Shown here piece by piece: positions 24,106 through 31,150 of a stretch of 41,583 nucleotides of DNA. A model generated the notes under the pieces. The model was not told the origin of the DNA. It made no database searches and worked only from the letters and a program-made list of their open reading frames with translations. Source of the stretch: Atribacteraceae bacterium. Its GTDB lineage: Bacteria > Atribacterota > Atribacteria > Atribacterales > Atribacteraceae. Position numbers and translations under genes: made by a program. The first letter of the stretch is position 1. Each line of letters opens with the position of its first letter. The stretch covers positions 1 to 41,583 of the forward strand of contig DATIKP010000039.1 of the NCBI GenBank assembly GCA_035477455.1. The letters are read 5' to 3'.

Positions 24106-25481
24106 TGGGCATTATGACGATTGACGGGCTGGTTTCGGGGTTGGATACCAGCGATATTATCAAAAAACTGATGGAGATTGAGCGGGCACCGATTACCCGG
24201 ATGGAAAACGATAAGACGGTCAACGAGGCGAAAATCGAAATCCTGCAAGATCTCAACACCCGCCTCCTCACTCTGAAAAGCTATGCCGACAACTTGAAAA
24301 CCCCTTCTTTTTTCCAGTCTAAGTCCGCCGTTTCTTCACAAAGCTCGGTCCTTGGCGCCGAGGCGGGAACGACGGCCCAGCCTGGGCGGCATGCCCTGAC
24401 TGTTGAGCGGCTGGCCCTGGCTCACCAGGTTGCCGCGCACAACGGGATCGGGCAGGGGTACGCGAGCAAAACCGCGCCGGCTTTCGGGACCGGGACCATT
24501 ACCCTTCAGATGGGGCAGACAACAAGGACCATCACCATAACAGCGGCGAACAATACGCTCGAGGGGATCCGCGACGCCGTCAACCGGACCGGACTCGCCC
24601 TCTCGGCCACCGTCGTCTCCACCGAGACGGGCTTTTCCCTGTTGGTGATGAGCAGAGAGACCGGAGTGGCGGGTGAGGTCGCTTTCACGGTGGATCTTAC
24701 CGGATTTACGCCGGGTTACGAACTCGCTTTTCGTAACATCCAGCCGGCCCAGAACGCCCGGGTTCTCCTGGGGACCGTCAATCCCCTGGTGTATGAAGGC
24801 AACTCCAACCGGATAACCGACCTGATTCCCGGCGTGACCATCGACCTCAAGACAACCAGTGCTGTGCCGGTCATGCTTGACGTCACTGTAGATACCAGTC
24901 TCGTGGAAGAAAACATCAGGGGGTTCATTTCCAACTATAACGAAGTGCTGGACACGATCAAACAGCTCACCCGCTATAACCCCGAGACCCGGGACCAAGG
25001 GGTGTTTTTGGGAAATTTCGTCGTTTCCAACCTCCGGCATCAGCTCGAACGGGTGGTTTCCGGAATTGTGGCGAGCGCGCCACCGGAAACCAACAGTCTG
25101 CCCATGATCGGTATCCGACTCAGCCGGGAGGGACGCTTGCAGCTCGAAGACCCGGAAAAGCTCAGAACAGCCCTAACCGATAATCTCAACGGGGTCAGGA
25201 GCCTCTTTACCGGGGGGATCGCCACCGACCTGTCTGACACTTTGCGGAATCTCACCACCTCCAACGGAGGCGTTCTCTGGCTGGAACGCGACCGTTTTCA
25301 ACAGCGCCTCACCCAAATCGACCGGCGCATTCAGTCCATGGAACATGTTCTTGCCCTGCGGGAAACCCGCCTTCGCCGCCAGTTCACCCGCCTCGAGGAA
25401 GTCCTGGGCGACCTTCAGGCCCAGGGCAATTGGCTAACCCAGCAAATACAACGTATGCAGACGGGAGCGGCGGGAGGATAG
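24105..25481 (+). CDS. fliD: Flagellar filament cap protein FliD
   Basis: 458 aa. The N-terminal domain (IDGLVSGLDTSDIIKKLMEI) and the C-terminal coiled coil (RQFTRLEEVLGDLQAQGNWL) are typical FliD/HAP2. The middle is a variable beta domain. The protein caps the growing filament and helps flagellin fold. The ATG at 24105 is preferred to an in-frame TTG at 24102: it overlaps the flaG stop by one base and has GAGG about 9 nt upstream. It is followed by a decayed four-helix-bundle gene and fliS. Confidence 0.95.
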   Translation: MGIMTIDGLVSGLDTSDIIKKLMEIERAPITRMENDKTVNEAKIEILQDLNTRLLTLKSYADNLKTPSFFQSKSAVSSQSSVLGAEAGTTAQPGRHALTVERLALAHQVAAHNGIGQGYASKTAPAFGTGTITLQMGQTTRTITITAANNTLEGIRDAVNRTGLALSATVVSTETGFSLLVMSRETGVAGEVAFTVDLTGFTPGYELAFRNIQPAQNARVLLGTVNPLVYEGNSNRITDLIPGVTIDLKTTSAVPVMLDVTVDTSLVEENIRGFISNYNEVLDTIKQLTRYNPETRDQGVFLGNFVVSNLRHQLERVVSGIVASAPPETNSLPMIGIRLSREGRLQLEDPEKLRTALTDNLNGVRSLFTGGIATDLSDTLRNLTTSNGGVLWLERDRFQQRLTQIDRRIQSMEHVLALRETRLRRQFTRLEEVLGDLQAQGNWLTQQIQRMQTGAAGG

Positions 25482-25506
25482 CAATGGGTGGATGGGTAGA
25501 TGGGGA

Positions 25507-25740
25507 GACATGAGACGATCAGCCGTATCATTTCCGAACAATATTGCCGAAAGGGTAGCGAGAGCCTCCGGGAAAGAATATGTTCAGTTTACCTATATTG
25601 TCCCGGGAGCGCTCTCGGAATTGAAAACTCAACATCTGATTGCCAGGGGTTCGGTCTTTGTTGACGATGATGATGTGGCCAACAGCATTCTTAGCCCGAG
25701 AAAGAAAACTTTAAGCTTTCTCAGGTCGTTTAAAAACGAT
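25507..25740 (+). pseudogene. Remnant of a four-helix-bundle (S23/Avd-like) gene, copy 2
   Basis: MRRSAVSFPNNIAERVARAS, then GKEYVQF and PGALSELKTQHLIA, align with the family core (RRSAVSIPSNIAEG.GR.S.KEF..F..IARGSLAELETQL). The first helix of about 40 residues is absent, and after about 25650 the frame departs from the family and runs into fliS. It is the second relic of this family in the flagellar region, lying between fliD and fliS. A short G-rich direct repeat (GGTGGATGG, GGTAGATGG) precedes it. Confidence 0.6.
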
Positions 25741-25801
25741 CAAAAAACCAATAGATTTAATGAATTGAATGAAGCGGTCACCAGAAAGGAGAACATCAGA
25801 A

Positions 25802-26218
25802 ATGAATGCCTACAATGGGTTGATGACTCGTTCGTACCAGCGAAACGCGGTGGATACCGGATCGCCCCTGCGGCTGATTATCATGTTGTATGACGGTGCG
25901 ATCCGGTTTTTTCGTCTGGCGGAGAAGGCCCGCCAGGACGGAAATGCTGAACAGGTTCGGGAGCATATTTTCAAAGCGGAGAAAATTATTTTCGAGTTGA
26001 TGGCCTCTTTGAATATCGAGGAGGGTGGGGAGATCGCCGCCGGTCTGTTCCGGCTTTATCAATTCATGGTTGATCAGTGCAGTCATGTGCATGAGGAGAA
26101 CGGAGCGGAGGCTTTGGCCAATATCCTCAAAATACTGGTCGGCTTGCGAGCATCTTGGGTAGAACTGGAAAAGGCGCCGCAAGTTTTTGAGCCTCAGCCG
26201 GTGAACGTCAGTGGATGA
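25802..26218 (+). CDS. fliS: Flagellin export chaperone FliS
   Basis: 138 aa, slightly longer than usual. The FliS signature is intact: AYNGLMTRSYQRNAVDTGSP, LIIMLYDGAIRFFRLAEKA, and the helix with EKIIFELMASLNIEEGGEIA. It binds flagellin's C terminus in the cytoplasm before export. AAGGAG lies about 11 nt before the ATG at 25802; an in-frame start at 25769 lies in the upstream relic. Its end overlaps the next gene by 8 bp. Confidence 0.94.
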   Translation: MNAYNGLMTRSYQRNAVDTGSPLRLIIMLYDGAIRFFRLAEKARQDGNAEQVREHIFKAEKIIFELMASLNIEEGGEIAAGLFRLYQFMVDQCSHVHEENGAEALANILKILVGLRASWVELEKAPQVFEPQPVNVSG

Positions 26219-26591
26219 TGCGCGGTACGAGAAACGGAAAATCGAATTGTATCGGGAGATGTACGGAATCACCCGGGATATGCTCTTATGCTCCGAGCGG
26301 GGAGCAATGGAGGAAGTGGCGGAGTGTATCGCGAAGCGAACGGTACTCATCGAGCAATTGAAATACCTGGCAGAGGAGGGCGGTCCGCATGGCCCGGATG
26401 AGGGGGAAAGCATGGTCGTCCTCTTGTGGGAGATGACGGAAATGGATGAAGCGGTCCGGAATAACCTGGAAAAAGGCCTTAAGGAAGAGACTGCCAGGAT
26501 AGAAGAGGCGCGAAATCAGATGCGTATGCTCAAAAACGTACGGGACACCGCTTCTTCCTCCACACCCCGGTTTTTGGACAAAAAGGGGTAA
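26211..26591 (+). CDS. FliT/FlgN-like flagellar chaperone (tentative)
   Basis: 126 aa, starting at a GTG that overlaps the end of fliS by 8 bp. It is predicted all-helical and coiled (REMYGITRDMLLCSERGAME, then LIEQLKYLAEE). Size, helicity and the position right after fliS fit FliT-type chaperones (binding FliD) or FlgN-like proteins; sequence similarity is too low to decide. The C-terminal end is Ser/Thr-rich and probably disordered. Confidence 0.6.
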   Translation: MDDARYEKRKIELYREMYGITRDMLLCSERGAMEEVAECIAKRTVLIEQLKYLAEEGGPHGPDEGESMVVLLWEMTEMDEAVRNNLEKGLKEETARIEEARNQMRMLKNVRDTASSSTPRFLDKKG

Positions 26592-26683
26592 AAGGAGACC
26601 ATCTTAGATTTATTAAATAAATTTATAAATTTACGGCAATAACCCTGCAGTATTATCCTCAAGATACTTCTATTTCCACAAGA

Positions 26684-26713
26684 CTTACAAATGTCTTTCA
26701 TTTTGTGTACAAT
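26684..26713 (+). promoter_or_regulatory. Candidate vegetative promoter for the NtrC-type regulator
   Basis: CTTACA (26684-26689, 4 of 6 to TTGACA), an 18-nt spacer, TACAAT (26708-26713, 5 of 6). It lies in an AT-rich intergenic stretch (26592-26841) and would give a 5' leader of about 120 nt. Confidence 0.5.
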
Positions 26714-26841
26714 AAGACTGTGCTGAAGTCCTTCCACCGGCCATTGGATGACCAGCAGAAAAACAATGCTGGATAAACTGGTGAATAGCGGGATATGGAG
26801 AAGATCCGGTGAATTGCTTTTCAACCAATTTGGGGTGAGCC

Positions 26842-28191
26842 GTGACTGTTGCCAAAGTTCTGGTGGCTGATGACGAAAAGTACATGGCTGAGATGCTCTG
26901 TGAGATCCTCGAGGAAGAGGGGATGCTCGTGGAGACCGCCGCCCATGGCCGGGAGGCGCTGGAAAAATTCCGCAAATTTGACTTCGACCTGGTTCTCCTG
27001 GACCTCAGAATGCCGGAAATGAGTGGGCTGGAGGTCCTCCAGCAACTCAAGAAGGATGACCCCGACATCCCGGTGATAGTGATCACTGCGTATGGATCCG
27101 TCGACAACGCCGTGGAGGCGCTCAAGATCGGAGCGTATGATTTCGTTTCCAAGCCTTTCAAGATCGAAGAGCTGAAGAACGTCGTTTCCAAGGCTCTGGA
27201 GCTCGAAAGCTTGCGGCGGGAACGGGAATATCTCCGGGAAGAAATGCGGGAGGAATTCCAGTTCGAGGGGGTAGTCGGGGAATCACCGGCGATGCAGGAA
27301 GTGATGAAAGTGGCCAAGCTTGTGGCCAGGACCGGGGCTTCGGTTCTGATTTATGGGGAGAGCGGGACCGGTAAGGAATTGCTGGCCCGTTCGGTCCACA
27401 ATCAAAGCGAGCGTCGGGACAAACCGTTCGTCGTGGTCAATTGTGGAGCGATCACTGAAACACTTCTGGAAAGCGAGCTGTTCGGACACGAGAAAGGATC
27501 TTTTACCGGGGCGCACAGCCGGAAGTTGGGAAAATTCGAATTAGCCGAAGGCGGGACGGTGCTTCTGGACGAGATCGGGGAGATGAGTCCGGCCATGCAG
27601 GTGAAACTTCTCCGGGTGCTCCAGGAGAAAAGCTTCGAACGGGTGGGTGGAACCCAGTTGATCCGGGTGGATGTGCGGATTATTGCCGCGACCAACCGGG
27701 ACCTGAGTAAAGCCATGCAGGAGAACAGCTTCCGGGAAGACCTCTATTATCGGTTGAACGTAATGCCCATTGATTTACCGCCGCTGCGGGACCGCAAGGA
27801 GGACATCCCGGTTTTGTGTGAGTTTATCCTGAGAAAACATGCCAAGGTCCTCCACAAAAAAGTCAAAGGGATTTCTCCCCAGACCATGAGATTATTGAAA
27901 AAATATCATTGGCCGGGGAACATCCGTGAACTGGACAACGTCCTGGAACGAGCCCTGATCCTGACCCAGGACGAGACCGTCAAGATCGAAGACCTTTGGC
28001 TCTTCCGCGAGCAGGGCCGAGCCCAGAAATTCAAGCTGTTACAGGACATGGAAAAAGAATATGTCGCCCGGGTCCTCAATGCGGTGGAAGGGAGCCGAGA
28101 GAAAGCAGCCCTGATCCTGGGTATCAGCGAGACAGCATTGAATCAGCTTGCTGGGGAGAACAACACGGGAGAAAAAGGAAAAAAACTGTAA
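26842..28191 (+). CDS. Sigma-54-dependent response regulator, NtrC/FlgR type
   Basis: 449 aa. A receiver domain (1-120, phosphoacceptor Asp54 in LLDLRMPEM) is followed by an AAA+ domain (about 142-370) with Walker A GESGTGKE (172-179), the sigma-54 contact loop GSFTGA (219-224) and Walker B LLDEIGE (241-247). The C-terminal Fis-like region starts normally (SREKAALILGIS) but then reads ETALNQLAGENN instead of the usual recognition helix, so DNA binding may be weak. Start is GTG. Its place behind the filament genes and the sigma-54 gene at 35117 suggest an FlgR-like role. Confidence 0.93.
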   Translation: MTVAKVLVADDEKYMAEMLCEILEEEGMLVETAAHGREALEKFRKFDFDLVLLDLRMPEMSGLEVLQQLKKDDPDIPVIVITAYGSVDNAVEALKIGAYDFVSKPFKIEELKNVVSKALELESLRREREYLREEMREEFQFEGVVGESPAMQEVMKVAKLVARTGASVLIYGESGTGKELLARSVHNQSERRDKPFVVVNCGAITETLLESELFGHEKGSFTGAHSRKLGKFELAEGGTVLLDEIGEMSPAMQVKLLRVLQEKSFERVGGTQLIRVDVRIIAATNRDLSKAMQENSFREDLYYRLNVMPIDLPPLRDRKEDIPVLCEFILRKHAKVLHKKVKGISPQTMRLLKKYHWPGNIRELDNVLERALILTQDETVKIEDLWLFREQGRAQKFKLLQDMEKEYVARVLNAVEGSREKAALILGISETALNQLAGENNTGEKGKKL

Positions 28192-28202
28192 ACAGTCAAA
28201 AA

Positions 28203-28223
28203 AAACCTCCTAATCTCAGGTTT
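28203..28223 (+). terminator. Weak terminator-like hairpin after the NtrC-type regulator
   Basis: AAACCT (28203-28208) pairs with AGGTTT (28218-28223) around a 9-nt loop, followed by a pyrimidine-rich run with five Ts. The stem is short and AT-rich, so termination is uncertain. Confidence 0.3.
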
Positions 28224-28254
28224 CCCTCCTTTTTCTTGGATTATCCTATAATTG

Positions 28255-28462
28255 ATTTTGCTGCAAAAACTCATTTCAGCAAGACCCCGTTGCCATCAGC
28301 AACGCCTCATCTGGCATTTTCTGGCACGCATCAATGACCATGTCCGGTTGCAGTGCTGCTAAAAAGGCCATCCTTGGCCTATTTACTTCGAAAATGCGGT
28401 GATTTCGGCGGCTGATTTAGGCAACTCAGGCCCCGGCTTCCTTCGTTCTTTTGCAGCAAAAT
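28255..28462. mobile_element. 208-bp MITE-like element with 14-bp terminal inverted repeats
   Basis: ATTTTGCTGCAAAA (28255-28268) and its perfect complement TTTTGCAGCAAAAT (28449-28462) bound a 208-bp unit. A second copy begins at 41385, about 93 percent identical over the 199 bases visible. It has no transposase and no evident gene. Size, perfect terminal repeats and dispersal in intergenic sites fit a miniature inverted-repeat transposable element; no clear target-site duplication is seen. An internal hairpin CGTTGC/GCAACG is present in this copy only. Confidence 0.7.
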
Positions 28463-28813
28463 TACTTATTGTAGTAGAATCATAATTTTTATCTGGTAAT
28501 CTCCGGATCCTCAGCCGCCAGGCGTTCCTCTCCGGTTTTCCCTCACTGGGCGGGTTTTTGGCAACGATGTTTATCTCCTCCCCTTTGGTGAGCCGAGTAA
28601 AACCACCAACCCCGAAACTCTTATCCCGGAACTGTACGGCTCAGTGAATTTCATGAGCACTGCCAGGTGGTGTCGGGAGGGAAAAACGGAAGGCCGTTAG
28701 GTTGTAGGCTGAGAAACCAAACCGGAGTTTTATCATATTGGGGGGTCCTCTGAGCGCCTGAGCGCCTGAGGAACTGAGTCACTATAGCCTGCTGAAACAG
28801 GGGGATTATTCTA
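28463..28813. other. Intergenic stretch with tandem 8-mers, no recognised gene
   Basis: It holds TGAGCGCC twice in tandem (28751-28766) followed by TGAG-GAAC-TGAG, and TGAGCCG/CGGCTCA complements about 45 nt apart (about 28590-28645). On the minus strand an open frame without a start codon runs from here into the MITE-like element and shows no recognised similarity. No riboswitch core is recognised. Confidence 0.4.
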
Positions 28814-29185
28814 ATGAAACTATGCCGAAACGGGATTGTTCTTTGTCTGGCCCTTGCCGGTGTTCTTGTGGGAGTGGCTCTTTTGGCCGGGTGTGTCCGC
28901 TGGCAGGAGAAAACGGTGGGTTTTTATGTCTATGCCATGGAACCTTTCTCGGTGGAAGGTTATGTCTTACCCCTTTTCGGAGCCCGGGTGGCGATTGCGG
29001 GCGGAGTTTCCCTGACGTTGTACACCAATTCCCACGGTAAGGCAGTCACGCAGCTCCCTCCGGGCACCTACCAGGTGACGGCGTCCCATTCCGGTTATTC
29101 CCCGGTTAACCGGGTGATTACTCTGTATACCTTGGATTTGGGCCCCCTATACTATGATTTTCAGCTGGCTCCTACGGGAGGGTAG
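28814..29185 (+). CDS. Small lipoprotein with PEGA/carboxypeptidase-regulatory-like domain
   Basis: 123 aa. A signal peptide ends at the lipobox LAGC (Cys27). The mature part is one beta-sandwich of the carboxypeptidase-regulatory or PEGA kind: FSVEGYVLPLFGARVAIAGG, then LPPGTYQVTASHSGYSPVNR. Such domains are extracytoplasmic and often involved in surface or glycan contacts. It is followed 2 bp later by a second lipoprotein with the same fold, so the two form a unit. No specific function can be assigned. Confidence 0.78.
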   Translation: MKLCRNGIVLCLALAGVLVGVALLAGCVRWQEKTVGFYVYAMEPFSVEGYVLPLFGARVAIAGGVSLTLYTNSHGKAVTQLPPGTYQVTASHSGYSPVNRVITLYTLDLGPLYYDFQLAPTGG

Positions 29186-29187
29186 TG

Positions 29188-29802
29188 ATGCCAAGCCGGA
29201 TTTTCATTGTTCAGGCCCTTTTGATTGGTTTTGTTCTTGTCGGGTGCGGCGGGTCGAACCTCTCCCAACTTCCCCCGGTCCGTCCCATGGTCAGCGTATC
29301 CGGCCGGATCACCGACGCCTCGAGCGGTGAAAGGCTTGGCGGAGCTTTGGTTAAGGTCCGGGACTATCCAACTCGTCGGGACCTAAGCGCCGTTGACGGC
29401 TCTTTCCTGTTACGCATGGTCCCTACCGGCCGGCAAATTGTCCTGGTCACCCTGTTCGGCTACGACCCTTATGAAACTGTGGTGGAGCTCGAGCCAAATC
29501 TCGATCTTACACTCACTGTCGCGATGGTTCCGCAACGGGGGGCCTTGCTGGGATACGTGTTCGATGAAACGGGCAATCCCCTGGGTGGAGCTCGGGTGAC
29601 GGTCGGGGGGTTGTTCGTGAGCACAACCAGCGACGATGGGCGTTTCTCCTTTGTAGAGCTACCGGTTGGCGGTCATCTGATCGTCGTCGAAAAAACTGGG
29701 TATCTCCCACATACGGGAAGTGTCACTATCGCCAAGGGGGAATATGCTGTTTTGGAAATCACCCTTTTATTCCCCTTGGGAGGAGGAACCGGAAATAACT
29801 GA
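29188..29802 (+). CDS. Lipoprotein with two carboxypeptidase-regulatory-like domains
   Basis: 204 aa. The lipobox LVGC places the acylated Cys at residue 20. Two beta-sandwich repeats follow: about 36-110 (VSGRITDASSGERLGGALVK, DGSFLLRMVPTGRQIV) and about 118-195 (GYVFDETGNPLGGARVTVGG, DGRFSFVELPVGGHLIV). The second shows the classic D-G-x-F-x-x-L-P-x-G pattern. The ATG at 29188 has GGGAGGG about 6 nt upstream; a GTG at 29185 is an alternative. Probably works with the neighbouring lipoprotein at the cell surface. Confidence 0.8.
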   Translation: MPSRIFIVQALLIGFVLVGCGGSNLSQLPPVRPMVSVSGRITDASSGERLGGALVKVRDYPTRRDLSAVDGSFLLRMVPTGRQIVLVTLFGYDPYETVVELEPNLDLTLTVAMVPQRGALLGYVFDETGNPLGGARVTVGGLFVSTTSDDGRFSFVELPVGGHLIVVEKTGYLPHTGSVTIAKGEYAVLEITLLFPLGGGTGNN

Positions 29803-29808
29803 ATAACA

Positions 29809-29817
29809 TGTTATAAT
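29809..29817 (+). promoter_or_regulatory. Extended -10 promoter of the ROK gene
   Basis: TGTTATAAT, identical to the element at 14021, lies 34 nt before the ROK start. No convincing -35 is present. A short leader with AAAAAGGAGG follows. Confidence 0.65.
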
Positions 29818-29850
29818 AGAGGGACCATAGGCACAAAAAGGAGGTTTCTG

Positions 29851-31080
29851 ATGCCCAGAAGGAAAAATAACATCGTAAGAAATTACTATAAAGCTCTCAT
29901 TAAAAACCTCAACCGGGTTTATGGTCCCATATCCCGGACGACTCTCCGGAAAATGACGGGAATGAAGCCGGCCAGCATTACCGACGTGACCAAAGAACTC
30001 TTGCAGGAAGGCATCATTCGGGAGAGAGGTCACGAGAGTTCCAAGCGAGGAAGAAGGAAGGTCCTCTTGGACATCAACCCGGACGGGGGACGGGCGGTGG
30101 CGGTGGAATTCAGCCCATCCCGGATTTTAGGGCTGGGGATCGACCTCAAGCTCGGGGTTTGCTACAAAACCCGGCGGTCGCTACCACCCAAAGCGGGCAA
30201 GGAGATCGTCATCGAGTCGATCAAAGGGGTATTTCGTGAGGTGTTCGACTCCCCTGGTGTCAAGGCGGCTCCGGTCCTCGGGTTCGGGGTGGCCGATCCG
30301 GGGATTGTCGATACGCGGGGCGGGATCTCGGTTTTCTCCACTCAGGTCAAGGGATGGGAAAATGTGCCGCTCAAGGAGATTTTTGAAAAGGAATTTCCCT
30401 ATCCGTTTTTCGTGGAAAGGGATACCCGCTGTCGCTTGATAGCCGAGAAAAACCTCGGGTTGGCCCGTCCTTACAACGACATTCTGATGGTCGACCTTTC
30501 CTCCGGAGTCAGCTCCGGAGTCATGTCGGAAGGAAAGCTGTTTCGGGGGAGCCGGGGCGCCGCCGGGGAACTGGGACACATGATGATGGTGGAAAACGGA
30601 CCCTACTGTAACTGTGGGAGCCAGGGTTGTCTCGAAGCGTTGGTGTCTTCTCGGGCGGTGGTGCAAAGGATCCTGGAGGCCATCCGGTCAGGGGCGACTT
30701 CCCTGCTCGAGGACATGGCCGGGGGAAACCCCGAGCGGATTGATATTCACATGGTTGCCCAGGCGGTGGAAGACGGAGATAAGCTCTCCCTGCGGGTGGT
30801 GGAGGAAACCGGCCGGCTGATTGGGGAAGCGATTGCCAATGCGGTGAACCTGTACAATCCGGAAATCGTGGTGCTCACTGGGGAACTTCTTTCCTTCGGG
30901 GATCATATTCTTCAGCCAATCGAGGGAACGGTGAGACGCCAGGCCTTGAGCTACAACACGGCCGACCTGAAAATCGAGGTGGCCGAAGTGGGTGAGGAAG
31001 GAGCGGCCTGGGGTATGGCTGCCCTGCTGCTTGATCAAGTTTTTGAAATCCGCGGCCTGCATCTGGAGGCAGAAGAATAG
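29851..31080 (+). CDS. ROK family protein with N-terminal winged helix (NagC/XylR-type regulator)
   Basis: 409 aa. Residues about 8-65 form a winged helix-turn-helix (ISRTTLRKMTGMKPASITDV, then LLQEGIIRERG). The rest is a ROK sugar-kinase fold with the zinc-binding signature CNCGSQGC (Cys253, Cys255, Cys260), preceded by GELGHM. ROK repressors of this type sense a sugar or sugar phosphate. No sugar operon is adjacent; it stands directly before cheA, 70 bp away, so it may control distant genes or link carbohydrate status to motility (inference). AAGGAGG precedes the ATG. Confidence 0.9.
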   Translation: MPRRKNNIVRNYYKALIKNLNRVYGPISRTTLRKMTGMKPASITDVTKELLQEGIIRERGHESSKRGRRKVLLDINPDGGRAVAVEFSPSRILGLGIDLKLGVCYKTRRSLPPKAGKEIVIESIKGVFREVFDSPGVKAAPVLGFGVADPGIVDTRGGISVFSTQVKGWENVPLKEIFEKEFPYPFFVERDTRCRLIAEKNLGLARPYNDILMVDLSSGVSSGVMSEGKLFRGSRGAAGELGHMMMVENGPYCNCGSQGCLEALVSSRAVVQRILEAIRSGATSLLEDMAGGNPERIDIHMVAQAVEDGDKLSLRVVEETGRLIGEAIANAVNLYNPEIVVLTGELLSFGDHILQPIEGTVRRQALSYNTADLKIEVAEVGEEGAAWGMAALLLDQVFEIRGLHLEAEE

Positions 31081-31150
31081 CTGCTCAAGAGCCGGCGGTG
31101 AGATAGTGCTTCGATAGTCAGCCGAACAATGAAGCCATGGGAGGTTAACC

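Noticed and set aside
23415-25740. Diversity-generating retroelement because of Avd-like relics
   Set aside because: No reverse transcriptase, template or variable repeat is seen in the window.
28313-28335. Sigma-54 promoter inside the MITE-like element (TGGCACG)
   Set aside because: No -12 GC at the right distance, and the motif is altered in the second copy.
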